Below are positions 6,267 through 12,472 of a stretch of DNA of 13,302 bases, piece after piece; positions within the stretch are counted from its first letter, which is position 1, and every line of letters begins with the position of its first letter. This DNA comes from JBOGWY01 sp050694015. Its GTDB lineage: Bacteria > Actinomycetota > CADDZG01 > WHSQ01. The notes under the pieces were generated by a model. That model was not told the DNA's origin. It ran no database searches and was given only the letters and a program-made list of their open reading frames with translations. The stretch lies in the NCBI GenBank assembly GCA_050694015.1, contig JBOGWY010000122.1, forward strand, positions 1-13,302, in the 5' to 3' direction. The position numbers and the translations under genes were made by a program.

Positions 6267-7766
6267 CTACTCCGGCTGCCAGCGGACCTTCAGCGAGCGG
6301 GCCGCCATCGCCTCGTCGGGCCTGCGCACAGGCGTGGTCACGGGGGCGTTCTGCAGGAGCTCGGGGGTGCTCTCCGCCTCGGCCGCGATCTGGTTGAGGG
6401 CGGCAGCGAGCCCGTCGATCGTCTCCTTGGACTCGGTCTCGGTCGGCTCGACCATCAGCGCCTCCTCGACGACGAGCGGGAAATAGACGGTCGGCGGGTG
6501 ATAGCCCAGGTCGATCAGACGCTTCGCGACGTCCATACCGCGCACGCCGTGTTTCTTCAGGGGCTTCGCGGTCGAGACGAATTCGTGCATGCACGTGCCC
6601 TCGTAGGCGGTGGGGAACGCGGCCTGGATCAGCACTCGCAGGTAGTTCGCGTTGAGAACCGCGCGCTCGGCCACGCGCGCCAGCCCCTCGGGACCGAGCG
6701 AACGCAGGTATGCGTACGCGCGCACGTTGATGCCGAAGTTGCCGTTGAACGAATGGATGCGACCGATCGAATCGGGCCGGTCGTAGTCCCACCGCCACCG
6801 GCCGCCTTCACCCTCGGGAGCCTGGAGCACCGGCGCGGGAAGGAAACGTTCCAGCCGCTGGGACACCGCGAGCGGACCGGAGCCGGGCCCCCCTCCCCCA
6901 TGCGGCGTGGCGAACGTCTTGTGCAGGTTCAGATGCACGATGTCGAAGCCCATCTCGCCCGGCCGCACGACGCCGACGATCGAGTTGAAGTTGGCACCGT
7001 CGTAGTAGAGGAGTCCTCCCACCTCGTGCAGCGCGGCGGCGATCTTCTCGATGTCGCGCTCGAACAGCCCGAGCGTGTTGGGGTTCGTGAGCATGAGGCC
7101 GGCGACGTCGTCGTCGAGCGCGTCCTTGAGCGCGTTCAGGTCGACGAGGCCGCGCTCGTCGGAACGGACCTCGTGAGCCTGGTAGCCGGCGAGAGTGACG
7201 CTCGCGGGGTTCGTCCCGTGCGCCGAGTCCGGGATGATCACCCGCTTGCGCGCGTTGCCCTGGGCGGTGTGCCACGCCCGCATGATCAGCAGCCCGGTGA
7301 GCTCGCCCTGGGCTCCGGCGGCGGGCTGGAACGTGAGCCGCGCCATCCCAGTGGCCTCGCAGAGCGCCTTCTCGAGGGTGCCGAGCAACTCCAGGGCGCC
7401 CTGAACGAGGTCGTCCGAGGCCAGTGGGTGCAGGGAAGCGAAGCCCGGCATCGCGGCGGCCTCTTCGGCGACCTTCGGGTTGTATTTCATCGTGCAGCTG
7501 CCGAGGGGATAGGCGCCGACGTCGATCGCCCAGTTCCGCTGCGACAGACGGGTGTAGTGGGTGACGAGATCGCGCTCGGAGATCTCCGGGAGCCGCGGGG
7601 CTCGCTTCCGCCGATGCTCGGCAGGGATCGCCTCGGAGGCATCGCCGTCGACGGCCGGCAGCGACCATGCACGACGGCCGGGGCGCGACCGCTCGAAGAC
7701 GAGCGGGAACGCATCCTCGCTCGTGGCGCGGGTACCGGCGGAGGGCTCCAACGTTCGTCCGCTCAC
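6267..7766 (-). CDS. gcvPB: Glycine dehydrogenase (decarboxylating) subunit 2, P-protein beta half
   Basis: The 499-residue protein is the PLP-carrying half of glycine decarboxylase, which decarboxylates glycine and passes the aminomethyl group to lipoyl-GcvH. Key marks are YPLGSCTMKYNP (86-97), the HGTNPAS block (183-189), DGANFN (256-261), and the PLP lysine in NLHKTF (K283) followed by the glycine-rich PHGGGGPGSG. Length fits the family (about 480-500). The start is GTG at 7766, overlapping the gcvPA stop as GTGA, so the two subunits are translationally coupled and made in similar amounts. The same frame stays open far upstream through gcvPA as a shadow; the N terminus expected for the family supports 7766. 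P-protein works as an alpha2beta2 tetramer with GcvPA. Confidence 0.97.
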   Translation of the reverse strand: MSGRTLEPSAGTRATSEDAFPLVFERSRPGRRAWSLPAVDGDASEAIPAEHRRKRAPRLPEISERDLVTHYTRLSQRNWAIDVGAYPLGSCTMKYNPKVAEEAAAMPGFASLHPLASDDLVQGALELLGTLEKALCEATGMARLTFQPAAGAQGELTGLLIMRAWHTAQGNARKRVIIPDSAHGTNPASVTLAGYQAHEVRSDERGLVDLNALKDALDDDVAGLMLTNPNTLGLFERDIEKIAAALHEVGGLLYYDGANFNSIVGVVRPGEMGFDIVHLNLHKTFATPHGGGGPGSGPLAVSQRLERFLPAPVLQAPEGEGGRWRWDYDRPDSIGRIHSFNGNFGINVRAYAYLRSLGPEGLARVAERAVLNANYLRVLIQAAFPTAYEGTCMHEFVSTAKPLKKHGVRGMDVAKRLIDLGYHPPTVYFPLVVEEALMVEPTETESKETIDGLAAALNQIAAEAESTPELLQNAPVTTPVRRPDEAMAARSLKVRWQPE

Positions 7767-9115
7767 CGCTCCGCCAGCTCCTTGAAGAGCGCTTCGGCCA
7801 GCGCGTCGATCTCGTCGCGGGTTCGCTTCTCGGTCACCGCGACGAGCAGCGCCTTGTCGAGCTCGGGGTACCAGCGGCCCAGCGCGGGGCCGACCAGGAA
7901 GCCTCTCCGCGCGACCGCGGCCGCCAGCTCGGCGGCATCGACGGGCGTTTCGAGCACGAGCTCCTTGAAGCGAGCCCCGTCGAACGCGATCCGGCACGAC
8001 GGGATCTCGGCGAGGCGCCGGGCCGCGTAGGCGGTCTGCGCGGCGCACAGCTCCCCGAGGCGCTCGAGCCCCTCCGGCCCGAGCCACGAGAGATGCACCG
8101 CCGCGGCGATCGCCATCAGGGTCTGGTTGGTGCAGACGTTGGAGGTCGCCTTGGCGCGCCGGATGTGCTGTTCGCGCGCCTGCAGGGTCAGCACGAATGC
8201 CCGGCGCCCGTCGGCATCGAGGGTCTCTCCCGCGATCCGGCCGGGCACCTGCCGGACGAGGTCGAGCTTGGTGGCGAACAGCCCGACGTAAGGACCGCCG
8301 TAAGACATCGGGTTGCCGAGCGCGTGACCTTCGCCCACCGCGACGTCGGCACCCATCTCGCCGGGAGCTCTCAACACACCCATCGCGGTCGGGTCGGTGA
8401 CCGATATCAGCAGGGCCCCGTCGTCGTGAGCCAGGCGCGCGGCGGCCTCGACGTCCTCGAGCCGCCCGAAGAAGTTCGGGTACGCGAGGACGACCGCGGC
8501 CGTGATGCCCGGGTCGTGCATGTTCACATCGGTCCAGTCGACGACCCCGTCCGGTCCGTGCTCGACGATGTCGATCTGGAACCCTAAACCTGAGGTATAG
8601 GTGCGGAGCACGTCCACGTAGTTCGGATGCACGGTGGAGCCGACGAGGATCCGCTCCCGCGTGGTCGCGCGGGCGGCGAGGTTCGCCCCCTCGACCAGGG
8701 CGTTGGCGCCGTCGTAGAGCGATGCGTTGGCGACCTCCATGCCGTAGATCTCGCACACCGCGGTCTGGAACTCGTAAACCGCCTGCAGGACGCCTTGGGA
8801 CAGCTCGGGCTGGTACGGCGTGTAGGAGGTGGCGAACTCGGCTCGGGACGCGAGCGAGCGCACCGCGGCGGGCACGTGGTGGTCGTAGGCCCCTCCCCCG
8901 GCGAAACAGGTCAGCTCGGCCGCGCCCTTCGATCGGGCCGACAGCTCCGCCATGTGCCGGATCAGTTCGACCTCGCTCAGGGCCGCGGGCACGTCGAGGC
9001 TCTTCTGCACGCGCACCGAGGCCGGGACCGACTCGAACAGCTCGTCGATGCCCGCGACGCCGATAGCGTCGAGCATCGCCCGATCGTCGTCGGCGGTGTG
9101 CGGTGCGAAGTCCAC
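7763..9115 (-). CDS. gcvPA: Glycine dehydrogenase (decarboxylating) subunit 1, P-protein alpha half
   Basis: The 450-residue protein is the alpha subunit of split glycine decarboxylase, cytoplasmic and partner of GcvPB. Conserved blocks include FAGGGAYDHHVPAAV (about 71-85) and TSYTPYQPELSQG (about 95-107), typical of the P-protein N-terminal half, and SNVCTNQTLMA (about 322-332) near the end. Length matches the usual 440-450 residues. The start is GTG at 9115; GGGAGG (9124-9129) lies eight bases upstream and decides it. The stop overlaps the gcvPB start. The gene begins 42 bases after gcvT, a gap too small for an H-protein gene. Split P-protein differs from the single-chain enzyme of mycobacteria and Escherichia coli. 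Confidence 0.96.
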   Translation of the reverse strand: MDFAPHTADDDRAMLDAIGVAGIDELFESVPASVRVQKSLDVPAALSEVELIRHMAELSARSKGAAELTCFAGGGAYDHHVPAAVRSLASRAEFATSYTPYQPELSQGVLQAVYEFQTAVCEIYGMEVANASLYDGANALVEGANLAARATTRERILVGSTVHPNYVDVLRTYTSGLGFQIDIVEHGPDGVVDWTDVNMHDPGITAAVVLAYPNFFGRLEDVEAAARLAHDDGALLISVTDPTAMGVLRAPGEMGADVAVGEGHALGNPMSYGGPYVGLFATKLDLVRQVPGRIAGETLDADGRRAFVLTLQAREQHIRRAKATSNVCTNQTLMAIAAAVHLSWLGPEGLERLGELCAAQTAYAARRLAEIPSCRIAFDGARFKELVLETPVDAAELAAAVARRGFLVGPALGRWYPELDKALLVAVTEKRTRDEIDALAEALFKELAER

Positions 9116-9157
9116 TACGGATGCCTCCCGATAATGGTGATTTGTCGACAGATCAAC

Positions 9158-10237
9158 TTATGGACCCTTCTTGTCCTTGGTGATGAAGGGCGGCTTCACG
9201 ATATCCCCCGACATGCGTCGCCCTCGGGCCTCTATCGCGACCTCCTCGCCGGGCGTCGGTTTGGTCTCCGCGGGGCCCATCGCCAGCGCGATCCCGGTGC
9301 CGAGGGTCGGCGAGAAGTTACCGCTGGTGACCTCGCCGATGACGACCTCGCCGTTGTAGACCGGATAGCCCTGGCGCGGGACGCCGCGGTCGGTGCACCG
9401 GACCCCGAAGAGCTTGCGGTCGGCGCCGTGCTCCTTGACCTTCAGCAACGCGTCCCTCCCCCGGAATGGGGTGTCCCACGCCAGCACCCAACCCAGGCCG
9501 GCCTCGAGAGGGTTCGTCTCCGTGGTGATCTCGTGGCCGTAGAGCGCGTAGCCCATCTCGAGCCGCAGCGTGTCGCGCGCCCCCAACCCGATCGGCTCCG
9601 CGCCGGCATCGAGGACGGCGTTAAACGCCTCGACGGCCGTTGCAACCGGCGCGTACAGCTCGAAGCCGCGCTCGCCCGTATAGCCGGTGCGCGCGATGAG
9701 TCCCGGCTCTCCGTAGACGTCGACCGCCTTCCACCGGTGCATCTTTAGCTCGGTCGCCTCCCATTCCGGCCACAGCTTGTCGATCAGCGGGAACGAATCG
9801 GGGCCCTGGATCGCGAAGATCGAGTAGCGGTTCCACTCGTCGACCACTTCTCCCCCGCCGACGCGTATCTGCTCGGCAACGGCGTCGACGTTCGCGGCGT
9901 TCGGGACGACGAGCCAGTCCGCGTCGGCGATCCGGTAGACGAACACGTCGTCGACGCACCCCGCGGACTCGGTGAGCACGAGCGAGTAGGTCGCGGCCCC
10001 GACCTCGAGTGCCCTCACGTCGGCGGTCATCGCCTCGTCGAGCGCGTCCACCGCCTGAGGCCCCGTGAGGCGCAGCTTGCCGAGGTGGGACACGTCGAAG
10101 ACCCCGACCGAGCTCCTGACCGCGTTGTGCTCGGCGATGATCCCGGCGTACTGCAGGGGCATCTCCCACCCGCCGAAGGTGGTGAGCTTCGCCCCGAGTC
10201 GCTTGTGCTCCTCGAGCAGAACGGTGGCCTTGCCCAT
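9158..10237 (-). CDS. gcvT: Glycine cleavage T-protein (aminomethyltransferase)
   Basis: The 359-residue protein transfers the aminomethyl carbon from lipoyl-GcvH to tetrahydrofolate, giving methylene-THF and ammonia. Family marks include FGGWEMPLQY (21-30), FDVSHLGK (47-54, where many members have Met in place of Leu), the GCVDD segment (93-97) with the catalytic acidic residue, RTGYTGERGFE (183-193) and GLGARDTLRLE (217-227). Length fits the family. The start is ATG at 10237, overlapping the TGA of the upstream nuclease-like gene by one base (TGATG), so translation is probably coupled; GGTGGGG just upstream gives a modest Shine-Dalgarno. The reading frame extends further upstream, but that part is shadow sequence inside the neighbouring gene. 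It heads a gcvT-gcvPA-gcvPB order without gcvH. Confidence 0.97.
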   Translation of the reverse strand: MGKATVLLEEHKRLGAKLTTFGGWEMPLQYAGIIAEHNAVRSSVGVFDVSHLGKLRLTGPQAVDALDEAMTADVRALEVGAATYSLVLTESAGCVDDVFVYRIADADWLVVPNAANVDAVAEQIRVGGGEVVDEWNRYSIFAIQGPDSFPLIDKLWPEWEATELKMHRWKAVDVYGEPGLIARTGYTGERGFELYAPVATAVEAFNAVLDAGAEPIGLGARDTLRLEMGYALYGHEITTETNPLEAGLGWVLAWDTPFRGRDALLKVKEHGADRKLFGVRCTDRGVPRQGYPVYNGEVVIGEVTSGNFSPTLGTGIALAMGPAETKPTPGEEVAIEARGRRMSGDIVKPPFITKDKKGP

Positions 10238-10710
10238 CACCCCACCAATCGGGTGGAGAACAGTGCTGCGGTGGTCTCTTCGGAATCCCGCGCCGCGTCG
10301 GCGTCGCCGGTGTCGAGAAGCGCCCCTTGGGACGGTTCCTCGAGCCCGTACTTCACCAGCAGGTTCAGGTAGTCGCGCTGGTAGAGGATCTTGCACTTGA
10401 CGTCCGGATAGAGCGCCATGAGACGGCGCGCCTTGCGGTTCTTCTTGGTTACGAGCTTCTGGTTGAGCGTGGTGATCTCGATATAGAGATCGAATTCGGG
10501 TAGGTAAAAGTCCGGCGAGAAACGCTGCGAGGGGTTACCCGTGCGGTCCCACTCGATATCGAAGGTGGTGGGCTCATAAGCCCACTCGATGCGATAGAAG
10601 TCGAGCAGCTTGGCGAACTGCCGCTCACTGTTGTGTGCGAACGCGATGCGCTCGTGGGGAAGAGAGGGTGGTCGAGCCGGCGACCGCGGTCCGTCGGTTC
10701 CCTCGACTAT
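10237..10710 (-). CDS. Conserved PD-(D/E)XK nuclease-like protein, apparent AUA start
   Basis: The frame from 10710 to TGA at 10237-10239 encodes 157 residues. From residue 19 it reads as a compact globular protein: HERIAFAHNSERQFAKLLD, a WAYEP turn (E46), RFSPDFYLPEFDLYIEI (D67, E78), then a lysine-rich VTKKNRKARR helix and LYQRDYLNLLVKYGLE. The PDF strand followed by an I-E-I strand resembles the PD-(D/E)XK endonuclease core, but Thr80 stands where the catalytic Lys is usual; K85 or K89 might replace it. I recall similar actinobacterial proteins without a firm name. After residue 125 comes an acidic, low-complexity tail. No ATG, GTG or TTG occurs in frame before codon 98. A perfect AAGGAGGGG (10717-10725) ends six bases before ATA at 10710, so the start is probably ATA or an ATG altered in this sequence. 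Its stop overlaps gcvT (TGATG). Confidence 0.72.
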   Translation of the reverse strand: MVEGTDGPRSPARPPSLPHERIAFAHNSERQFAKLLDFYRIEWAYEPTTFDIEWDRTGNPSQRFSPDFYLPEFDLYIEITTLNQKLVTKKNRKARRLMALYPDVKCKILYQRDYLNLLVKYGLEEPSQGALLDTGDADAARDSEETTAALFSTRLVG

Positions 10711-10713
10711 CGG

Positions 10714-11223
10714 TTACCCCTCCTTGACTTGCACCCCGACGGGCTGCTCGGGGCTCTGCGCCTCTGCGTTGTCGTTCGAAACGTACTCTACGGACTCCCC
10801 CACCGGGCGGAGCTCACGCAAGGTTCCGGCGAGTTGATCGCGTACCTTGTCCACCGCGACGATCGCACCGAGCACGCCCTGACCGCGGCGCAGCAGATCG
10901 ACGAGCTGGGCCTCGTCTGTGAACGAGTAGACCCCGGTGCCGTCGGTGACGATAGTGACCTTCGACCAGTCGTCGGCGAGGTTGTCGCGGACGTAATCGA
11001 TGGCCTGGCGGACCTTCTGAAGCGAGGCCCCCGCGTCGGTGAGGGACTTGATGACCTTCAGTTGCAGCAGGTCGTTGAACGAGTAGAGCCGCTGCGTTCC
11101 CGATCCGGTCGCCGGCTGGATCGATGGGGACACGAGTCCCGTCCGGGTCCAGTAGTCGAGCTGGCGGTAGGTGATGTCGACGATCTTGCAGGCCTGCGGG
11201 CCCCGGTACCCGACCTCGCTCAT
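10714..11223 (-). CDS. MerR-family transcriptional regulator, Rv1830-like
   Basis: The 169-residue protein has a MerR-type winged helix at about residues 5-75: YRGPQACKIVDITYRQLDYWTR, then GLVSPS, GSGTQRLYSF and DLLQLKVIKSLTDAGASLQKVR. The GYRGP...ITYRQLDYWxRTGLVxPS pattern is that of the actinobacterial regulator Rv1830 of Mycobacterium tuberculosis, which neighbours a DUF151 gene and gcvB there. Residues 86-140 form the effector or dimer part (TIVTDGTGVYSF, LLRRGQGVLGAI). No metal-binding cysteine cluster is seen; the only Cys is in the helix-turn-helix (C12). ATG at 11223 follows AGGGGAG at good spacing. A TTGACA promoter lies upstream. The C-terminal codons carry the Shine-Dalgarno of the next gene. 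Control of the adjacent gcv genes or of itself is likely by position but not shown. Confidence 0.9.
   Translation of the reverse strand: MSEVGYRGPQACKIVDITYRQLDYWTRTGLVSPSIQPATGSGTQRLYSFNDLLQLKVIKSLTDAGASLQKVRQAIDYVRDNLADDWSKVTIVTDGTGVYSFTDEAQLVDLLRRGQGVLGAIVAVDKVRDQLAGTLRELRPVGESVEYVSNDNAEAQSPEQPVGVQVKEG
10717..10725 (-). promoter_or_regulatory. Very strong Shine-Dalgarno AAGGAGGGG for the PD-(D/E)XK-like gene
   Basis: On the minus strand AAGGAGGGG lies in the last codons of the MerR gene and ends six bases before the ATA at 10708-10710. It is among the best ribosome binding sites in the window, yet no canonical start codon is placed behind it. This is the main reason to put the start of the downstream gene at that ATA. 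Confidence 0.7.
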
Positions 11224-11295
11224 GTTCTTCTCCCCTAACGATCGGCGTGCTCAGAAAAGCGCGAAAGTCACATCCCCGTAGTTACGAGGGTGGAA

Positions 11296-11324
11296 AGCGT
11301 AAATCGCCGCGCGCGCGGTGTCAA
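11296..11324 (-). promoter_or_regulatory. Sigma70-type promoter candidate for the MerR gene
   Basis: On the minus strand TTGACA (11319-11324) is a perfect -35 box, followed by 17 bases and TACGCT (11296-11301), a partial -10 box. It lies about 70 bases before the MerR ATG, inside the 144-base gap after the DUF151 gene. The spacer contains CCGCGCGCGCGG (11307-11318), a 12-bp palindrome touching the -35 box and a plausible operator. It would drive merR, the nuclease-like gene and the gcv genes. Confidence 0.5.
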
Positions 11325-11367
11325 CGACAAACGGTGAATCAAAGGTCGAGACTTGGCTTGTACCGCC

Positions 11368-11847
11368 CTACGATCCGGAAGCGAAATCCTCGGGGCTCAC
11401 CTGGTCGAGGAACTCGCGGAACTTCTCGACCTCGGTCTCCTCGTCGTCGCGGAGCTCGATCCCGGCCTGCTCGAGGACCTCCTCGGCGGCAAAGATCGGG
11501 GTGCTCAAGCGCACCGCCAGCGCGATCGCATCGCTGGGCCGCGACGACACCTCGGCGGTCTTGCCGTTCGCGTTCATGTGGATCGTCGCGTAGAAGGTCT
11601 GGTCGACGAGCTCCGAGATCAGGATGCGCTCGACCTGCACGTCGACCGTCCCCAGGATGTCCTTCACGAGATCGTGAGTCATGGGGCGTGGGGTCTCGAT
11701 CCCCTGGAGGGCAAAGGCGATGGCGGTTGCCTCCACGGCGCCGATCCAGATCGGCAGGTAACGCTCGCCCGAGCTCTCTTTGAGGAGCACGATGGGCTGG
11801 TTCGAAGGTAGTTCCACCCGCACGCCGACGAGCGACAGCTCGATCAT
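11368..11847 (-). CDS. Bifunctional nuclease family protein (DUF151)
   Basis: The 159-residue protein carries the DUF151 core: VGVRVELPSNQPIVLLKE (7-24), RYLPIWIGAVEA (29-40), RPMTHDLVKDIL (54-65), TFYATIHM (84-91) and SSRPSDAIALAVR (101-113), then a charged C-terminal segment EVEKFREFLDQVSPEDF. This matches Mycobacterium tuberculosis Rv1829 in order and length. Plant and Thermotoga members have been reported as nucleases or structurally characterised, but the physiological role in actinobacteria is not settled. The start ATG at 11847 matches the family N terminus; a GTG at 11901 would add 18 residues overlapping hpt. The Shine-Dalgarno GAGGTG is about 14 bases away, so initiation may be weak. 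It follows hpt by 31 bases and precedes the MerR gene, the same order as Rv1829-Rv1830. Confidence 0.92.
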   Translation of the reverse strand: MIELSLVGVRVELPSNQPIVLLKESSGERYLPIWIGAVEATAIAFALQGIETPRPMTHDLVKDILGTVDVQVERILISELVDQTFYATIHMNANGKTAEVSSRPSDAIALAVRLSTPIFAAEEVLEQAGIELRDDEETEVEKFREFLDQVSPEDFASGS

Positions 11848-11878
11848 GCGAACGAAATTATCACCTCGGTGTCCGTAA

Positions 11879-12472
11879 TCACCCGCTGGTGGAGCCGTCA
11901 CGGAACGTGGTCGCGACGAGCGCCGTGGGGTCGTTGGCGAGCCGGGCGATGTCCTTGACGGCGAGGATGTCGGCGAGGTTCCGGTAGCGGCCCTGGAAAT
12001 CGAGGCCGTAGCCGACCACGAAGACGTCGGGGATCTCGAAGCCGATGTGCTCGACCGGCACCGGCACGATGCGCCGGGCGGCCTTGTCGAGCAGGGCGAT
12101 GGTGCGCAGCGAACGGGCCCCTCGCGCCTCGAGCGTGCGGCGGAGGTAGTTCAGTGTGAGGCCGGTATCCACGATGTCCTCCACGACCACCACGTCCCGG
12201 CCGGCCACATCCTCGTCCAGGTCCTTCACGATCCTGACCACGCCCGATCCCCCGCTCGAATACGACGAGATCGACATGAAATCGACGACCACGTCCACGG
12301 TCAGGCATCGCACCAGATCGGACAGGAACAGCGTGGAGCCTTTGAGGATCCCTACCAGGACGGCCGGCTCGCGGCCCCGGAGCTCGTCGTCGAGCTCGGC
12401 GGCGAGCTCGTCTATACGACGTCTCAGTCGGGTCCGATCTATCAGGACCTCGGCTATCGGCTCGGCCGTCAT
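11879..12472 (-). CDS. hpt: Hypoxanthine phosphoribosyltransferase
   Basis: The 197-residue cytoplasmic enzyme joins hypoxanthine or guanine to PRPP to make IMP or GMP in purine salvage. The PRPP signature VVVVEDIVDTGLT lies at about 94-106 (E98, D99, D102). Other marks are GILKGSTLFLSDL (41-53), the flexible loop with SSYSSGG (69-75), the purine-binding LLDKAARR (K130) and FVVGYGLDFQGRYRNL (151-166). Length is slightly above the common 175-190. The start ATG at 12472 overlaps the stop of the carboxypeptidase gene as ATGA, so the two are translationally coupled; an upstream in-frame extension to 12535 is Arg-rich shadow sequence. In many Gram-positives hpt follows tilS and precedes ftsH; here neither is adjacent. 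Confidence 0.96.
   Translation of the reverse strand: MTAEPIAEVLIDRTRLRRRIDELAAELDDELRGREPAVLVGILKGSTLFLSDLVRCLTVDVVVDFMSISSYSSGGSGVVRIVKDLDEDVAGRDVVVVEDIVDTGLTLNYLRRTLEARGARSLRTIALLDKAARRIVPVPVEHIGFEIPDVFVVGYGLDFQGRYRNLADILAVKDIARLANDPTALVATTFRDGSTSG

Noticed and set aside
6210..8030. Long plus-strand open frame of about 600 codons
   Set aside because: It lies opposite gcvPB and part of gcvPA, which have full family motifs and coupled starts. Long antisense frames are expected from G/C-ending codons in high-GC DNA, and its Arg/Gly/Glu-rich product resembles no family.
7767..8756. N-terminal extension of the gcvPB frame by 330 codons
   Set aside because: The extension is a shadow of gcvPA: Arg/Gly-rich and unlike any P-protein. 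The family N terminus and the GTGA overlap place the start at 7766.
9143..9150. TGTCGACA palindrome between gcvT and gcvPA
   Set aside because: Eight bases of symmetry are expected by chance in a window this size, and nothing else nearby suggests an operator.
10238..10396. Upstream extension of gcvT by 53 codons
   Set aside because: It overlaps the end of the PD-(D/E)XK-like gene in another frame and is Arg-rich. Known T-proteins begin close to the ATG at 10237.
10237..10419. A 60-residue gene starting at the ATG at 10417-10419
   Set aside because: The same frame continues upstream for about 97 more codons of globular, conserved-looking protein, so this ATG is internal.
10238..10420. Glycine riboswitch upstream of gcvT
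   Set aside because: gcvT overlaps the preceding coding gene by one base. There is no leader region to hold a tandem aptamer, and none was recognised in the 11224-11367 gap.
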